A stretch of DNA of 64,000 bases from Megalobrama amblycephala (Eukaryota > Chordata > Actinopteri > Cypriniformes > Xenocyprididae): positions 3,944,001 to 4,008,000 of the forward strand of contig NC_063061.1 in the NCBI RefSeq assembly GCF_018812025.1. The letters are read 5' to 3'. The position numbers and the translations under genes were made by a program. Below, one piece after another: positions 25,798 through 38,341 of the stretch (the first letter of the stretch is position 1; each line of letters starts with the position of its first letter). The notes beneath the pieces are model-generated. The model saw only the letters and a list, made by a program, of their open reading frames with translations. It had not been told where the DNA came from and did no database searches.

Positions 25798-27691
25798 AGG
25801 GCCATTCCACCGAATGGGTGCCATTTGCTTGTTGTAACTCTTCAAAATTAAACATTATTTTTCTTCTTTTTTCAACACTGAATCTAATACTAGACATTTT
25901 TAACTTTTCAAAATGTGTATTGGTCAATCTCAGGCAACTTTATTTAATTTTTTACAAGGTTTCAACGCAGAAGATGGATGCATGTTTTCTCAGTCCTGTT
26001 ACCAAAACTCACGTGCCATTTAAAAATCATGTTTAAAAGCATGTGAGTTAATTCCTTTGTATTCACCTCAAGAAAGTGTTTATTTTGAAGAAATGGTTGA
26101 TTATGTGTTCAAATAACTGATATTTGTGACAAAAAAAATCACTTTATATTAAGGCAAGGTGTATTTTAATAAAAAACGCAAAACAATTTCCTCATTTAAA
26201 AGAAGACAAAAGCCTCAAGTTTATATGTTTTTAAATAATTTAATTTATTTAACAATTGTGTAAATGATGGATCAGACAAAACTGATAAAAACAGTGGTTT
26301 CACTTTATTTTTCTAGAAAAATAAATACATTTAGTAACAGGACTGAGCACTTTGTAACAGGAATGAACGCTGGGTAACAGGACTGAGTGTCCATATGTGT
26401 GTGTATGTGTGTGAGAAAAAGAGTGTGTTCATGGCTGTGTGTGCATGTGTGTGAGTGAGATTTCTGTGTTGAAGGGATGTTCTATGTGCTAGTAGTACAT
26501 TACAGTGAAGGAGGTGGAAAGAGAAAGAAGGAGAGCAAGGAAAAGAGAGGGGGGAGAGAGGGGGAAGGAAAGACAAAAAAAGGGGGGAAAAGATAGGGTT
26601 GCTGGTGTGTTTCACTCCTTCCCTTGCAGCATGCCATGGGTGTGTGTTTCTTGCACCTGCAAAGTATAGGTTCTCTCCATCTTCTACAAAAGATAAGAAA
26701 GAGAAAGACAAAAAGATGAAGTCACGTCGTGGTGGACTGGCTCCCTGCAATGTATGGCATTCATATTGTAAAACTAATCCTAAAAATCTACAATTTAAAT
26801 AATTTCAGCTGTAAAACTCATGATACAGGTGAATAGTATTATATCAGCTAATATTCACATTATTAAATAACAAAACAGAGGACTCTACTCACTCCTGTTA
26901 CTCTTAACTCAGTCCTGTTATTTTTCATATGAGTAACAGGACTGAAAGTAACAGGATTGAGTTTTTAAGCAAAAATGATAAAATACATGACATATGGACA
27001 CATGGCATACATGCTAATATAATGAGGACACTAAGCAAATACTAGTGACTTACCTAAAGTTAATATTTTTAAAATAAACAAATAACATCTAAGAAATAAT
27101 TTAGGTAACAGTACAGTACGTTGAGATTGACCTTCTCAGTCATAGTTGCAATTTCATCAAATATACAGAAATTAAAATGAGAGAACTTACTTTTGGTCTT
27201 CTCACGGCCTGCATAAGATCCGGATGATGCAACTTCCTGTTGAAAATGTGTCTTGTGGAATGTTCCAAGTTTTTTAGAGGGGGAAATGTGTGAGGGTAAC
27301 AGGACTGAGTGAAAACCTGGGGACACGACTAAAATGTGTATTTTATATAACATATTATGGATTTATTATGACATTTATTTTTGTTTAGCATAGATGGTAT
27401 ATGGAGTAACACAACAATGCAAAAATAATAAGATTTCTGCAAGATTTTAATGATTATATTTCATGATAAAGTTTAGATTTAGTTAGCGGGGACATGTAAC
27501 ACATGCTATTTTTTTAGTATTCTCAGTAGTTTTTAATAATGTTTTAAATTATATATTTTAAATTTGCAGTTAGATTAATGTTTAAGACACTTTGCTTAAG
27601 AATAAAATATATTTTAGAGTTCATTTTCATGCATATTTATACATAAAATGTCCTGGGGACAGAAATGGCACCGATTCGGTGGAATGGCCCT
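25798..27691. mobile_element. 1.9-kb TIR transposon with repeated GTAACAGGACTGAG motif, copy 1
   Basis: The left TIR starts AGGGCCATTCCACCGAATG and the right end is its inverse (27663-27691); 28 of 29 bp match. The motif GTAACAGGACTGAG, or close variants, occurs about nine times in both orientations, for example near 25,990, 26,335, 26,355, 26,374, 26,890, 26,907, 26,934, 26,948 and 27,298. A purine-rich tract (26,508-26,600) is followed by a short plus-strand frame with SLAACHG and KDKKMKSR, conserved in copy 2 at 29,566-29,856. No transposase catalytic motif was recognised. Confidence 0.7.
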
Positions 27692-27811
27692 CAAACACTT
27701 CGCGTCTCTCAAGTCATCAACAATTTTTTAAAGTTACTCACTTGGACATGCCTGACTGTCCCTCTAACCTGAAATAAACAAATATCCCGGAGTATATAGT
27801 TACTCCATTAA

Positions 27812-28760
27812 AGGTGCCCTAGATTCAAAAATTGAATTTACCTCAGCATAGTTGAATAACAAGAGTTCAGTACATGGAAATGACATACAGTGAGTCTCAA
27901 ACTCCATTGTTTCCTCCTTCTTATATAAATCTCATTTGTTTAAAAGACCTCAGAAGAACAGGCGAATCTCAACATAACACTGACTGTTACGTAACAGTCG
28001 GGGTGTACGCCACCAATATTTGCATATGCCAGTCCATGTTCAAAGCATTACACAAGGGCAGTCAGTATTAATGTCTGGATGTGCACAGCTGAATCATCAG
28101 ACTAGGTAAGCAAGCAAAAACAATAGCGAAAAATGGCAGATGGAGCAATAATAACTGATATGATCATTGATATCATGATATTTTTAGTGGTGTTTGTAAA
28201 TTGTCTTTCTAAATGTTTCGTAAGCAGGTTGCTAATGTACTGTTAAATGTGGTTAAAGTTACCATCGTTTCTTAATGTATTCACGGAGACAAGACTGTCG
28301 TTATTTTCATTTTTTTAAACACTTGCAGTCTGTATAATTCATAAACACAGCTTCATTCTTTATAAATCTCTCCAACAGTGTTTAATGTTAGCCTTAGCCA
28401 TGGAGCGCTATCAAACTTGTTCAGAATCAAATGTAAACATCCAAATAAATACTATACTTACGCGATTAGACATGTTGCATGATGAACACTTTGTAAAGAT
28501 CCATTTTGAGGGTTATATTAGCTGTGTAAACTTTTTTTATGTTGTTTAAGGCAAGCACGAGCTCTTGGGGCATGGAGCACGAGAATTAAAGGGGCCGCAC
28601 ACCCTGAATCGGAGCATTTATAATGATACCCCAAAATAGGCAGCTCAAAAAATTAATTAAAAAAAAACGATGGGGTATTTTGAGCTGAAACTTCACAGAC
28701 ACATTCAGGGGACACCTTAGACTTATATTACATCTTTTAAAAACATGTTCTTCGGCACCT
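27812..28760. mobile_element. TTAA-flanked MITE, family B, copy 1
   Basis: Termini AGGTGCCCTAGA and the inverse CGGCACCT, flanked by TTAA at 27808-27811 and 28761-28764. It shares its interior with the copies at 55,796-56,697 and 31,155-32,364. It contains an open but non-protein-like frame and no transposase. Confidence 0.8.
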
Positions 28761-28836
28761 TTAACTCAAACACACAGCATGGAAATGCTGTGTGCTGAGA
28801 GAGCTGATGAGAACGAGCAGCTGATGCGTGAATGAG

Positions 28837-30569
28837 CAACACTGAATCTATTACTCAAAATGTGTATTGGTCAATCTCAGGCAACTTTATTTAATTTTTA
28901 CAAGGTTTCTAAGCGGGAGATGAATGCATGTTTTCTCAGTCCTGTTACCAAAACTCATGTGCCATTTAAAAAGCATGTTTAAAAGCATGTCAATTAACTT
29001 CTTAGTATTCAGCTTAAGAAAGTGATTGTTTTAAATAAATGGTTGGTTATTTGTTCAAATAATTGATATTTGTGACTAAAAAATCACTTTATATTAAGGC
29101 AAGGCATATATTAAGCCATATATTAATAAAAAATGCAAAACATTTTTTTTTTCATTTAAAAGTTTTTAAATAATTTAATTTATTTAACAATTGTATAAAT
29201 GATGGACCAAGCAAAACTGATAAAAACAGTAGTTTATTTGTTTAGAAAAATAAAACAATTTAGTAACAGGAATGAACACTTTGTAGCAGGAATGAACACT
29301 GGGTGACAGGAATGAACACGGGGTAACAGGAATGAACACGGGGTAACAGGAATGAACATGGGGTAACAGGAATGAACACGGGGTAACAGGAATGAACACG
29401 GGGTAATAGGAATGAACACTGGGTAACAGGAATGAACACGGGGTAACAGGAATGAGTGTCCTTATGTGTGTGCATGTGTGTAAGAAAGAGAGTGTACATG
29501 TGTGCATGTGTGTGAGTGAGATTTCTGTGTTGAAGGGATGTTCTATGTGATAGTAGTACTTCACAGTGAAGGAGGTGGAAAGAGAAAGAAGGAGAGAGAG
29601 GAGAGGAGAGAGGAAGGAAAGACAAAAAGGGGGGAAAAAGAGAGGGTTGTGGCTGTGTTTCACTCCTTCTCTTGCAGCATGCCATGAATGGGTGTTTCTG
29701 GCAACTGCAAAGTATGGTTTCTCTCCATCTTCTACAAAAGATAAGAAAGACAAAGACAAAAAGATGAAGTCACATCGTGGTGGACTGGCTCCCTGTAAGT
29801 ATTCACACTGTAAAACTAATCCTAAAAATCTACAATTTAAGTCATTTAAACTGTAAAACTCATGATGCAGGTGAATAATATTATATCAACTAATACTCAC
29901 ACTATTAAATCAACAAAACAGAGGATTGTACTCATTTATGTTACTTTTCATATGAGTAACAGGAATGAAAGTAAACAGGATTGAGTTTTTAAGCAAAAAT
30001 GATCAAATACATGACATATGACCACATGGAGTACATGCTAATAGCATGAGGACACTGAACAAATTCTAGTGACTTACCTAAAGTTAATATTTTTTAAAAT
30101 AAACAAATAACATCAAAGAAATAATTTAGGTAACAGGACAGTACGTTGATATTGACCTTCTAGGTTCATAATTACTATTTCATCAGATATACAGAAGTTT
30201 AAATGACAGGACTTTGGTCTTCTCATGACCTCGATATGATCCAGATGATGCAACTTCCTGTTGAAAATATGTCTTGTGGGATGTTTTTTAGAAGGGTTAA
30301 TGTGCGAAATTTCTTCTGAAAGATTTTAATGATTATATTTCATGATAAAGTTTAAGTTTAGATAGCGAGGACATGCAACAAATGCTATTTTTTAGTGTTC
30401 GGAGTAGATTTTAATAATGTTTTAAATTATATATTTTAAATTTGCAGTCAGAGTAATGTTCAGCACATTTTGCTTAATAATAAAATGTATTTTAGTGTTC
30501 ATTTTCATGCATATTTATACATACAATATCCTGGGGACAGAAATGGCACCCATTCGGTGGAATGGCTCT
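28837..30569. mobile_element. 1.9-kb TIR transposon family, copy 2 (left-truncated)
   Basis: Co-linear with 25,863-27,691, from CAACACTGAATCTA at the left to the TIR-like right end CATTCGGTGGAATGGCTCT (ending about 30,569). The left TIR is missing. It has many substitutions and small gaps relative to copy 1. It holds the expanded minisatellite at 29,264-29,455, where copy 1 has only three units. Confidence 0.7.
29264..29455 (+). repeat. 20-bp minisatellite, about ten units
   Basis: Head-to-tail units of AATGAACACGGGGTAACAGG, with first units varying as CACTTTGTAGC and CACTGGGTGAC. It has expanded from the GTAACAGGA(C/A)TGA motif scattered through the host transposon; the matching site in copy 1 (26,335-26,390) has three units. 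There are no unique spacers, so this is not a CRISPR array. Confidence 0.9.
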
Positions 30570-30835
30570 TTTATAAATCAGAAATTCAGAAATTGTATTC
30601 TTTGTGATGTGTGAAAAGTATTGATATAAAAAGTTAATTATTTGTACCTGCTTATATGCCTTTTTTCATAGTGTGATTTTTGGGGAATTGTATTGAATCC
30701 AAATAAGGTCAATTTGACCCGCTCCATAACGAGTGTACACAGAAATCGAACACAGCAGCGCGAGGGTTAATGTAAAATAACAACAATCATAACCATAACC
30801 ATTAACTACCACTAACAATCTAATAGTAGGGACAT

Positions 30836-30972
30836 TGCTTGACTCTTGCATGGTCAATACAATGTCTTGACCAAAAATTGATCCACCTCTTCATCAAAAT
30901 AACATCACAACATTATTCATCAAGTGGTTAGCAATTTTTGGTCAAGATCTTGTATTGACAATGCAAGAGGTG
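30836..30972. repeat. Inverted repeat at the edge of a Tc1-like fragment
   Basis: Arms of about 40 bp around TTGACCAAAAATTG (30,836-30,881) and CAATTTTTGGTCAA (30,930-30,972) are separated by about 50 bp. The right arm runs into the fragment at 30,973-31,150. Confidence 0.6.
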
Positions 30973-31150
30973 AGCACTCTTTAAAGTCTGCTCCAGCACA
31001 TCCCAAAGACTTTCAATGAATTTAAGCTCTGGACTCAGAGGTGCCAATTCACATGTGAAAATTATTCTTAATGCTCACTCCCAACACAATTTGAGCCTGA
31101 TGAATCTTGACATTGTCACCCTGGAATATGGACATGATGTGGATCATTAT
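30973..31150 (-). mobile_element. Tc1/mariner-related remnant
   Basis: The reverse strand reads like a Tc1 transposase C-terminus (LSPEL/SPDLK followed by W-x-LEQ-like residues), and the segment matches the interior of the MITE at 62,219-62,678. No TIRs remain. It abuts a family B MITE copy that lacks its own left end. Confidence 0.6.
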
Positions 31151-31154
31151 TGTT

Positions 31155-32364
31155 TATGCCCCCAAAATTTGCATATGCCATCCCATGTTCAAGGCTGAAT
31201 AATCAGAAGTTCTGCAGGTATTGTGAAACAAGCAAGCAAGAAATGCAAACAAGCAATGGTGAAAATGGCAGATGGATCGATAATAACTGTTCATGATCCA
31301 TGATATCATGATATATTTAGTGATATTTGTAAATTGTCTTTCTAAATGTTTTATTAGCATTTTGCTAATGTACTGTTGAATGTGGTTAAATTTACCATTG
31401 TTTCTTACTGTATTCACGGAGACCAGAGCCATGTCCTTATTTTCATTTTTAAATGCTTGCAGTCTGTATAATTCATAAACGCATCTTCATTTTTATTGAG
31501 TCTCTCCAACAGTGTGTAGCTTTATCCTCGTTAGCCATGCAGCACTATCAAACTCATTCAGAATTTAATGCTAGCAAACATCCACAAAATACATGCCATA
31601 CTTACGTGATCTGATATGCTGCACCATGAACAGGGGTGCGTTTCCCAAACAACGATGTAACTCGCTGCTGAACTACCAGAGTACAATGCATCGTTGAACA
31701 AATCAACTAGCTAGTCACGACTGTTTCCCGAAACCGTAGTTGCAAACTTGTCGTTCAACCACGTTGGTGAATGACGTCACGCAGGTGGTGGAGTAATAAC
31801 TTCTTTAAATGAATCCGTTTGAGATCAAATTAATGCTAGAATTTCTGCTGTAAATTATGGACATGGCATTAGAGGACTAGTTCTCATTTTCCTCAGTTAT
31901 TTTGTTTTATTTCCATATTCAATCATAGGCTCATTCTTACATACTAGAGCACGTACGCACATGCGCACTCTCCAAAAACGGTACTTATATCTCTTGACAA
32001 ACTAAAACATATAAATGACTTGTATGTATTCAAAATAAAAGATATACCTTGTACTTAATGTCAGCTTGCTTATTTTGCTCAAGATAAGGATGTATTAAGT
32101 CCACATGTCATGAAAACAGGAAACTATGCTTCTAACCACAGCTCGAGAGCTGTCGTTCAAACCACACAAGTTTGCGATGCAGTTTGTGAACGTTCGTTTG
32201 AACTATGGTTTCGGGAAACACCAAATCGTTGAACTATGTAAGTAACGACGAAACTTGCGATGTGAGTTGGCTAACGATGTTTTTGGGAAACGCACCCCAG
32301 TTTGAGAATTATATTTGCTGTGTGAAATTATTTGTACTTGTAAAATGTCCATTCTATGGCACCT
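31155..32364. mobile_element. TTAA MITE, family B, copy 3, left-truncated and interrupted
   Basis: Matches the interior and right end of copy 1, ending GGCACCT followed by TTAA (32,365-32,368). The left end is replaced by the Tc1-like fragment. It is split by another element at about 31,632-32,299. Confidence 0.65.
31633..32298. mobile_element. MITE with GGGGTGCGTTTCCC termini
   Basis: Left end GGGGTGCGTTTCCCAAA at 31633; right end is the exact inverse, ending 32298. A subterminal AACGATG motif recurs in both orientations. It interrupts a family B MITE: the host sequence resumes as TTTGAGAATTATA, matching 28,508 onward in copy 1. Confidence 0.75.
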
Positions 32365-35300
32365 TTAAAAATCCAAACTTGTATTTGAAATGTTTTTATT
32401 CAGCTGCCGCTCATAACCTTGAGTTTTGTGGTGAGGCCTTGTATTTGTGCAACATATCCCCACCCATCTTACCCAAACTTTCAACACAGTGTAAAAGTTA
32501 ATTAGGCTTCAGTGGCTTTGACATATTCAAATGCTCGTGAATAATGCACAGCCATTCCTTACTTTGGGAAGCCAAGTGAAAAACACTCAGAGTCTATTTG
32601 ATTTAATGCAAGCAGTGTTGATTGCCCCCTGGGACGGCACGTCAACCACCAGCTTTACCCGCTCGTCATTCTCTCATCCCTTGCTGCTGGAGCGACAAGC
32701 ACTCAGAGCTCGTTTGGAGCCTGGATACGAATGGAAATGGATGGAGCAAACATACCGTCGACAACGGCGAGGTCATTCCACAGATCAGAGCTATAATGCC
32801 TGCAGAAGAGCAAACTCCTGTCACATCTCACCAAAACCAAATCAATAAAACATGTCACTTGAAATCACTGCCATGTTGTTGCCGGCTGATGACAAGCCCG
32901 CAAATACCATCGCAACCGTTAAATAATGAATCTGTTTTTTTTTTTTAGATGACAATGGGAGGCTTTGAGATGATGTGGGCAGATGCACGGCTATCACAGT
33001 TAGAGACTTGTGAAGTCATGGTGAGGTTGATCTTTCCATGCATGCAATGTGAGACCTGATGATACAGAAGCATCAGTCAGGTGGTTTGGCTGTCAAGGCC
33101 CAGTGACACATAGTCACCATTTAACATGTCTGTTTGGTTCATTTAACATGTGTTTGTTTGGTTCGTCTGCGGTACCCACACATTATCATGACTTGGATGT
33201 TCCTTTCAATTCAGAAGCTTTTGTTTCTGCTTTTAAAAACAATTACTTATTAGTTTGCACTTTAAGTTACGTTTACAAACAATAACCCAACTAAACACAT
33301 AAGGATCAATGAGGATGAAAAAACAATTAGACCCTTTTTATTACTTTTAGTTAATTTAATCATCAAATAAATAATGTTAAAACAAAAAAGACATTTTACT
33401 GTTATTTTCTTATTTCCTTTTATTTGAAGTTTCACTGTACTTATTCGCCAATAATAACAAAACTCAAATATTATAGGGTAAATGTCAAATATGGATGCCT
33501 GAGAAAAAAACATGCACCTGTAATTATTTTCATTTTGGTTATATATGTTTATTAAAAAGGTTTATTTAATTAGGCTGTGTCAGATGTGAAATGGTGTAAA
33601 AAAATAACGGAAACACTTTACAATAAGGTTAACTACATTAGTTAACTACATTATTTAACATGAACTAACAATGAAAAATACTTCTAAAACATTTACTAAA
33701 TGCATGTTACTGTTAATTTTAGCATTTAATAATGCTTTATTAAAATCAAAAATTGTAGCCTATCTTTTATTATTTCATGGACTTGAGCTAACATGAACTA
33801 ACAATGAATAGTAGCCTAGTATTTGGTAACACTTTAGTATGGGGAACACATATTAGTGCTTATTAATAGTTAGTAAAGTAGTTGTTGTAGCATTAATGTT
33901 TAGGTATGGGGTAGGATTTAGGGATGTAGAATATGGTCAAGCAGAATAAGGCATTATTATGTGCTTTGTAAGTATAGGCTACTGATAAACAGCCAATATG
34001 CAAGCTTATGAGCAACTAGTTAAAAGTGAGAATGGCGTGGGCGCTACATTGGTCGATCTGATTGGTTGAGCAGCTTTCCAAGAGTTCTGGGACGTTTCAC
34101 TGTTTGTTCATTCTGCTTGTTCGTGTTTGCGCGATGCTTTCTGCAGGTTACATCGTTACGTCAGTAGGTGGTGGCAAGTGACTTCTCTGAGACATTTTAA
34201 TCATACACTAATCGATTCGTTCGCAAACGCTAATTCATGTTCGCAACGCTAAGTCATGAGTTAATGAATCATTTACTTTGTTCAAAAACATTGAATCATT
34301 CAGAAACAAAACACCATTACTGTCTTCCTCTGTTTTTCAGCAGTTATTTTTGTTGGCAGAGCAAAAACAGACAATATGTCTAAGTGTCTAAAATGTTACC
34401 CAATGTTAACTTCTTCTTGTTTAACCCTAACCCAATATCACACAAAACTTCAGACATATGGTCCTCTCTGTTATAAAATCACCTCGTTTATTGTTTTATC
34501 ACATTAGCCTACAACAAAATGGCTTCCTTCATGTTGGTTAAAAGCTTTATGCAGCCTATATAAAATGTTTGGGTAAAAAAAATAAAAATAATTAATGAGA
34601 CAGTAGCCTACAAAGAAATATCCATTTTCCAACCCATATCTTTAACTTAATACACGTTGATATCTTAGAGCTGTTAGGTCGGTTTTCGCGGGAAATTGAA
34701 TACATAAGACTACATCATTCAAGCATATATGTCACATCATTTGTACACAAAGAAAAGTAGGGCTTTCGGTTAGCGTGAAGTTTCAAGTTTGTAATTATTT
34801 CATTATATATATACAAACTATATTACAAACTATAATTACAAATATATATATATTATTTCATTATATATATATAATGAAATAATAAAGATTTTAGTTTTTC
34901 CAGTTTTTCCCTAAGTAAATAAGTTAACATTAACAGAATTTTAATAGCCTTTTTTTATTAGATACAGAAAGGTAGACCCTATTGATCCATTAGGCCTATT
35001 TTCATTTTGTAATAGCCTATCCAAGGTTATTGATACTACACAATATTTTATAAAGGTAGTCTATTTTCTTGACAAATAGCCTACTAAAACAAATATTTAG
35101 GCATTACTTCCTCTCAAACAACAGAATACAAATCTCAAAAAGCAACAGGGTTAAAATGTATATAGTTTTTAATATTTAGAGTCTCAAAGAAGCTTTTGAC
35201 CACAAATATCTAATAAAAAAAGTGCCACATGGCAGATTAAACAAAAGATACATACAATTTATTTTGAGCTCAATTCAAGATTACACTACGGAAAAGTAAC

Positions 35301-36780
35301 TGTTCATGTAAATCAAGATGAACCGATGGTCTATGAATGGGGCATTTTTAGGTTATGCTTGTAAAATATTCATGACTTGAAACTTTATCTTGCAAGGATA
35401 GGGACATGAGTTTATCATAAAAGGTATCATAAACAAGATTAGGGAATATCATGACACAGTTGGCACAAGAAGACTGTTTACAATTTTGCCAAGACTTACA
35501 AAAAAGTATGCACTGTTAATCTGCGTAATGAACGAGAAAATGCCAGAGAGGTAATGGATGCCCGCCACATAGCAGATAAATAATTGAGCGTCTGGGGGAA
35601 CAGGAGAGGTGGATGGGATCGGATGGTGCATTTGTGTCACTGCACTGCCTGGCTTCTCTTTCTGCAGCCACCGGCATAGTCACCACGTCAACCAGCCAAG
35701 GAGGAAGAACAGGTGTTTACTTCCAGTGGCCAACTGCAATGCCATTCATTTATTCACCAATCCAATTCGAGCTGGTGGATTTTGCTAGGGAATTCAGTGG
35801 TGCTCGTATAAAATGATTTCATTACTATAATTGAATCTTTAAAATTGAATCTTTTGTTTGTTTGTTTGTTTTGCTAGTCCATTTTTTTTTTTTTTTATAG
35901 GCTATATACACATATATTTCTTCTAATATAGAGTTTGCAAATCATTTGGTATCAACCAAAGGACAACAGCTAGCTTCATGAATCTCCATATTTAACAGAG
36001 ATGTTAAAGTGTTTTTATTGCTCAAGCTCTTGACAGGGCAGGTGAGAGCAGCTCTGTCAGACTCCACAGCCAATGAAGTTTCGGGTTCAGCCAAGGTGAA
36101 AGTTCGTGCCAACGACCGCGAGCCTCAACTTTCCTTCCAAGTTAATGTGATCATATTTGCCACGGAGATGTTCTTTAAATATATACAATTTTTAAAGATT
36201 TTTTTTTTTTTTTTTTAACTTGGCACTAATTTTGTATTTACTAATACACTAAACATTTTACACAGCCTAGGCCTATTTCTAATGACATTTTAAATGGAAA
36301 TAATGTAAGCTATAAATTATTGGACTTCCTACGTAGGCCTATTAAAATACACAAAAATATTCTTTGATTATGTATTACATTTGATGTGTGAGATTATTTA
36401 GCTCAGGGGATATAATATTGACAATATAAAACCAAGAATTACCTAATTATTATTTATTATGTAAGAGCGCTTTCGTGTAACAATACAATTTATAGAAGTT
36501 TAAGAACAAACCGTCTACATTTGGTTTTCCATTTTACAATTTGAAAAAAAAGAAGAAAAAAACATAATTATTAATAACATATATAACGCATTTAACATTG
36601 TTAATGATTATTGAACACTTTAAAAACTACTGTTTTTCGAAATTAAAATAAAATAATAATTTATTATTAATTACATTCACGTTTTAAATAATGCACATTA
36701 ACATGAAATTAAAATAAATTACAATATATTATTTCATGTCAAATAAATAGGAAAAAATATCGACAATAAATTATACACAC
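32365..36780. other. Long AT-rich stretch without a recognised gene
   Basis: Contains a repeat edge GGAAACACTTTACAATAAGG near 33,608 (also seen inverted near 50,870), an AT-rich palindromic tract (34,799-34,885), poly-T tracts, and a GC-richer open patch (32,590-32,850) in two frames with no recognised domain. The 35 kb portion resembles moderately complex intergenic sequence upstream of the POU gene. Confidence 0.4.
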
Positions 36781-36797
36781 ACACACACACACACACA
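36776..36797. repeat. (CA)n microsatellite
   Basis: An uninterrupted run of CA dinucleotides about 280 bp upstream of the POU gene start codon. Confidence 0.9.
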
Positions 36798-36899
36798 TAA
36801 TTATTAATAGGTATGTAGTATCATTTAAAAAAAAACAAAAAAACTATTGAAATACTGGCTAACGTTTCTCATGTGGTAAAAAAGCTTGCGCTTTCCCGA

Positions 36900-37078
36900 C
36901 TGCATCTTGTAAGTTGAATACAGGAACAGGTGGAGGCGGGAGGGCGGTGTGAGGTTGGAGGTGGGGGGGAGAGCCCGGGATGCGCTGCCAATGGAAACAG
37001 CACACACGAGGAGCGTCGAGCCAGAGCACAGCTTCGCCTCCATGTCAGGTCCACTCACCTGCAAGGTGCGCAACGAAG
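36900..37078 (+). promoter_or_regulatory. GC-rich 5' UTR/proximal promoter of the POU4 gene
   Basis: Base composition changes sharply from AT-rich to G-rich here (GGAGGCGGGAGGGCGG near 36,932). No TATA box is evident, as usual for developmental transcription factor genes. Confidence 0.45.
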
Positions 37079-38341
37079 ATGATGGCCATGAACGGCAAGC
37101 AGCACTTCTCCATGCACCCTGCGCTGCACCCGAGCTCCGAGGGCATGCGGCGGGTGTGCCTACCTGCCCCGCAGGTACGTCTCACGCTAAACTCCTCGTA
37201 TTGTCTCCATTCTGTCACTTTGAAGTGTTTTGAGTTGCTCCCGCTTCCATCCCTCCCTCCCCAGCCTCTCCTTTCCTTCCTTTGACTCTCTCTCTCTCAC
37301 CCACATGTCTATCCAAGCAAAGCTGCTGCTTTCATATTAATTTTTATGACCTGTGCTTTGAGGAGGGTGCTTGGGAATGTTCTTTAATCCAGAGTTGACA
37401 CAATTCCCCACTGACTTCCATATGCGCGCTCTTGCCTGCAGCTCCAGGGCAATATATTCAGCGGCTTTGATGAGAGTCTGCTGGCCCGCGCTGAAGCTCT
37501 GGCGGCGGCTGACCTTGTGTCTCACGGCAAGAGTCACCCTTTCAAGACGGACGTCACCTACCATACCATGAGCAGCGTGCCCTGCACCTCTTCTTCGTCC
37601 ACAGTGCCCATATCCCACCCGTCATCCAACCTCCCCTCGCACCATCACCACCACCTCAGCCACCAGACCCTGGAGGGGGATCTGCTCGACCACATTTCCT
37701 CGAGTTTATCGGTCAGCGGCATGGGTGCGCCGCCGGATCCGTCGGTGATGACCACTCAAGCCCACCAGCACCACCTGCAAATGGGTCACTTACACCAAGC
37801 CATGGCCATGGGCCACCCGCACACCCTGTCGGTTCACAACGGGATGGCGTGCGTCAACGACGTGGAGTCCGATCCTAGAGAGCTAGAGGCGTTCGCGGAG
37901 AGGTTCAAGCAGCGGAGGATAAAGCTCGGAGTGACCCAGGCGGATGTGGGCTCTGCCCTCGCCAACCTGAAGATACCGGGGGTCGGCTCGCTGAGCCAAA
38001 GCACCATCTGCAGGTTCGAGTCCCTAACCCTTTCCCACAATAACATGATCGCCCTCAAACCCGTCCTCCAAGCCTGGCTGGAGGAGGCTGAAGCGGCTTA
38101 CCGGGAGAAAAACGGGAAACCAGACCTTTTTAACGGGAACGAAAGGAAACGAAAGCGAACGTCGATCGCGGCTCCGGAGAAGCGATCGCTCGAGGCGTAT
38201 TTCGCCATCCAGCCGCGACCGTCCTCGGAGAAAATCGCTGCAATCGCGGAGAAGTTGGATCTAAAGAAGAACGTGGTTCGGGTTTGGTTCTGCAATCAAC
38301 GGCAAAAACAGAAACGGATGAAATATTCAGCAGTGCACTAG
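37079..38341 (+). CDS. pou4f3: Class IV POU homeobox transcription factor, pou4f3-like
   Basis: A nuclear DNA-binding regulator of sensory neuron and hair-cell fate in the Brn3 family. Exon 1 CDS is 37079-37174 (32 codons, starting MMAMNGKQ), the 267-bp intron 37175-37441 is GT..AG, and exon 2 is 37442-38341. The product is 331 residues; human POU4F3 is about 338. The POU-specific domain spans about residues 172-255 (from [11 protein letters not shown]) and the homeodomain about 268-327 ([13 protein letters not shown] recognition helix). It ends MKYSAVH, the family tail. There is a His-rich linker at about residues 98-106. The start fits the family's MMAMN opening; an upstream in-frame ATG at 36980 is less likely. 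Oddly, the exon 1 POU-IV box (family EPK-x-x-x-LH core) is missing, with [13 protein letters not shown] in its place. LQGNIF and [10 protein letters not shown] match POU4F3 best, but a fish-specific paralogue is possible. Confidence 0.95.

Noticed and set aside
29264..29455. Regular repeat that could suggest a CRISPR array
   Set aside because: Units are directly adjacent with no unique spacers, and the surrounding genome is vertebrate; it is a minisatellite.
29184..29759. Long minus-strand open frame with repeated CYPVFIPVT-like units
   Set aside because: It is the antisense translation of the 20-bp minisatellite plus a purine tract; the repetition explains the open frame.
36980..37078. Upstream in-frame start for the POU4 gene
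   Set aside because: The family begins MMAMN; the extension reads like GC-rich UTR and has no counterpart in the proteins I know.
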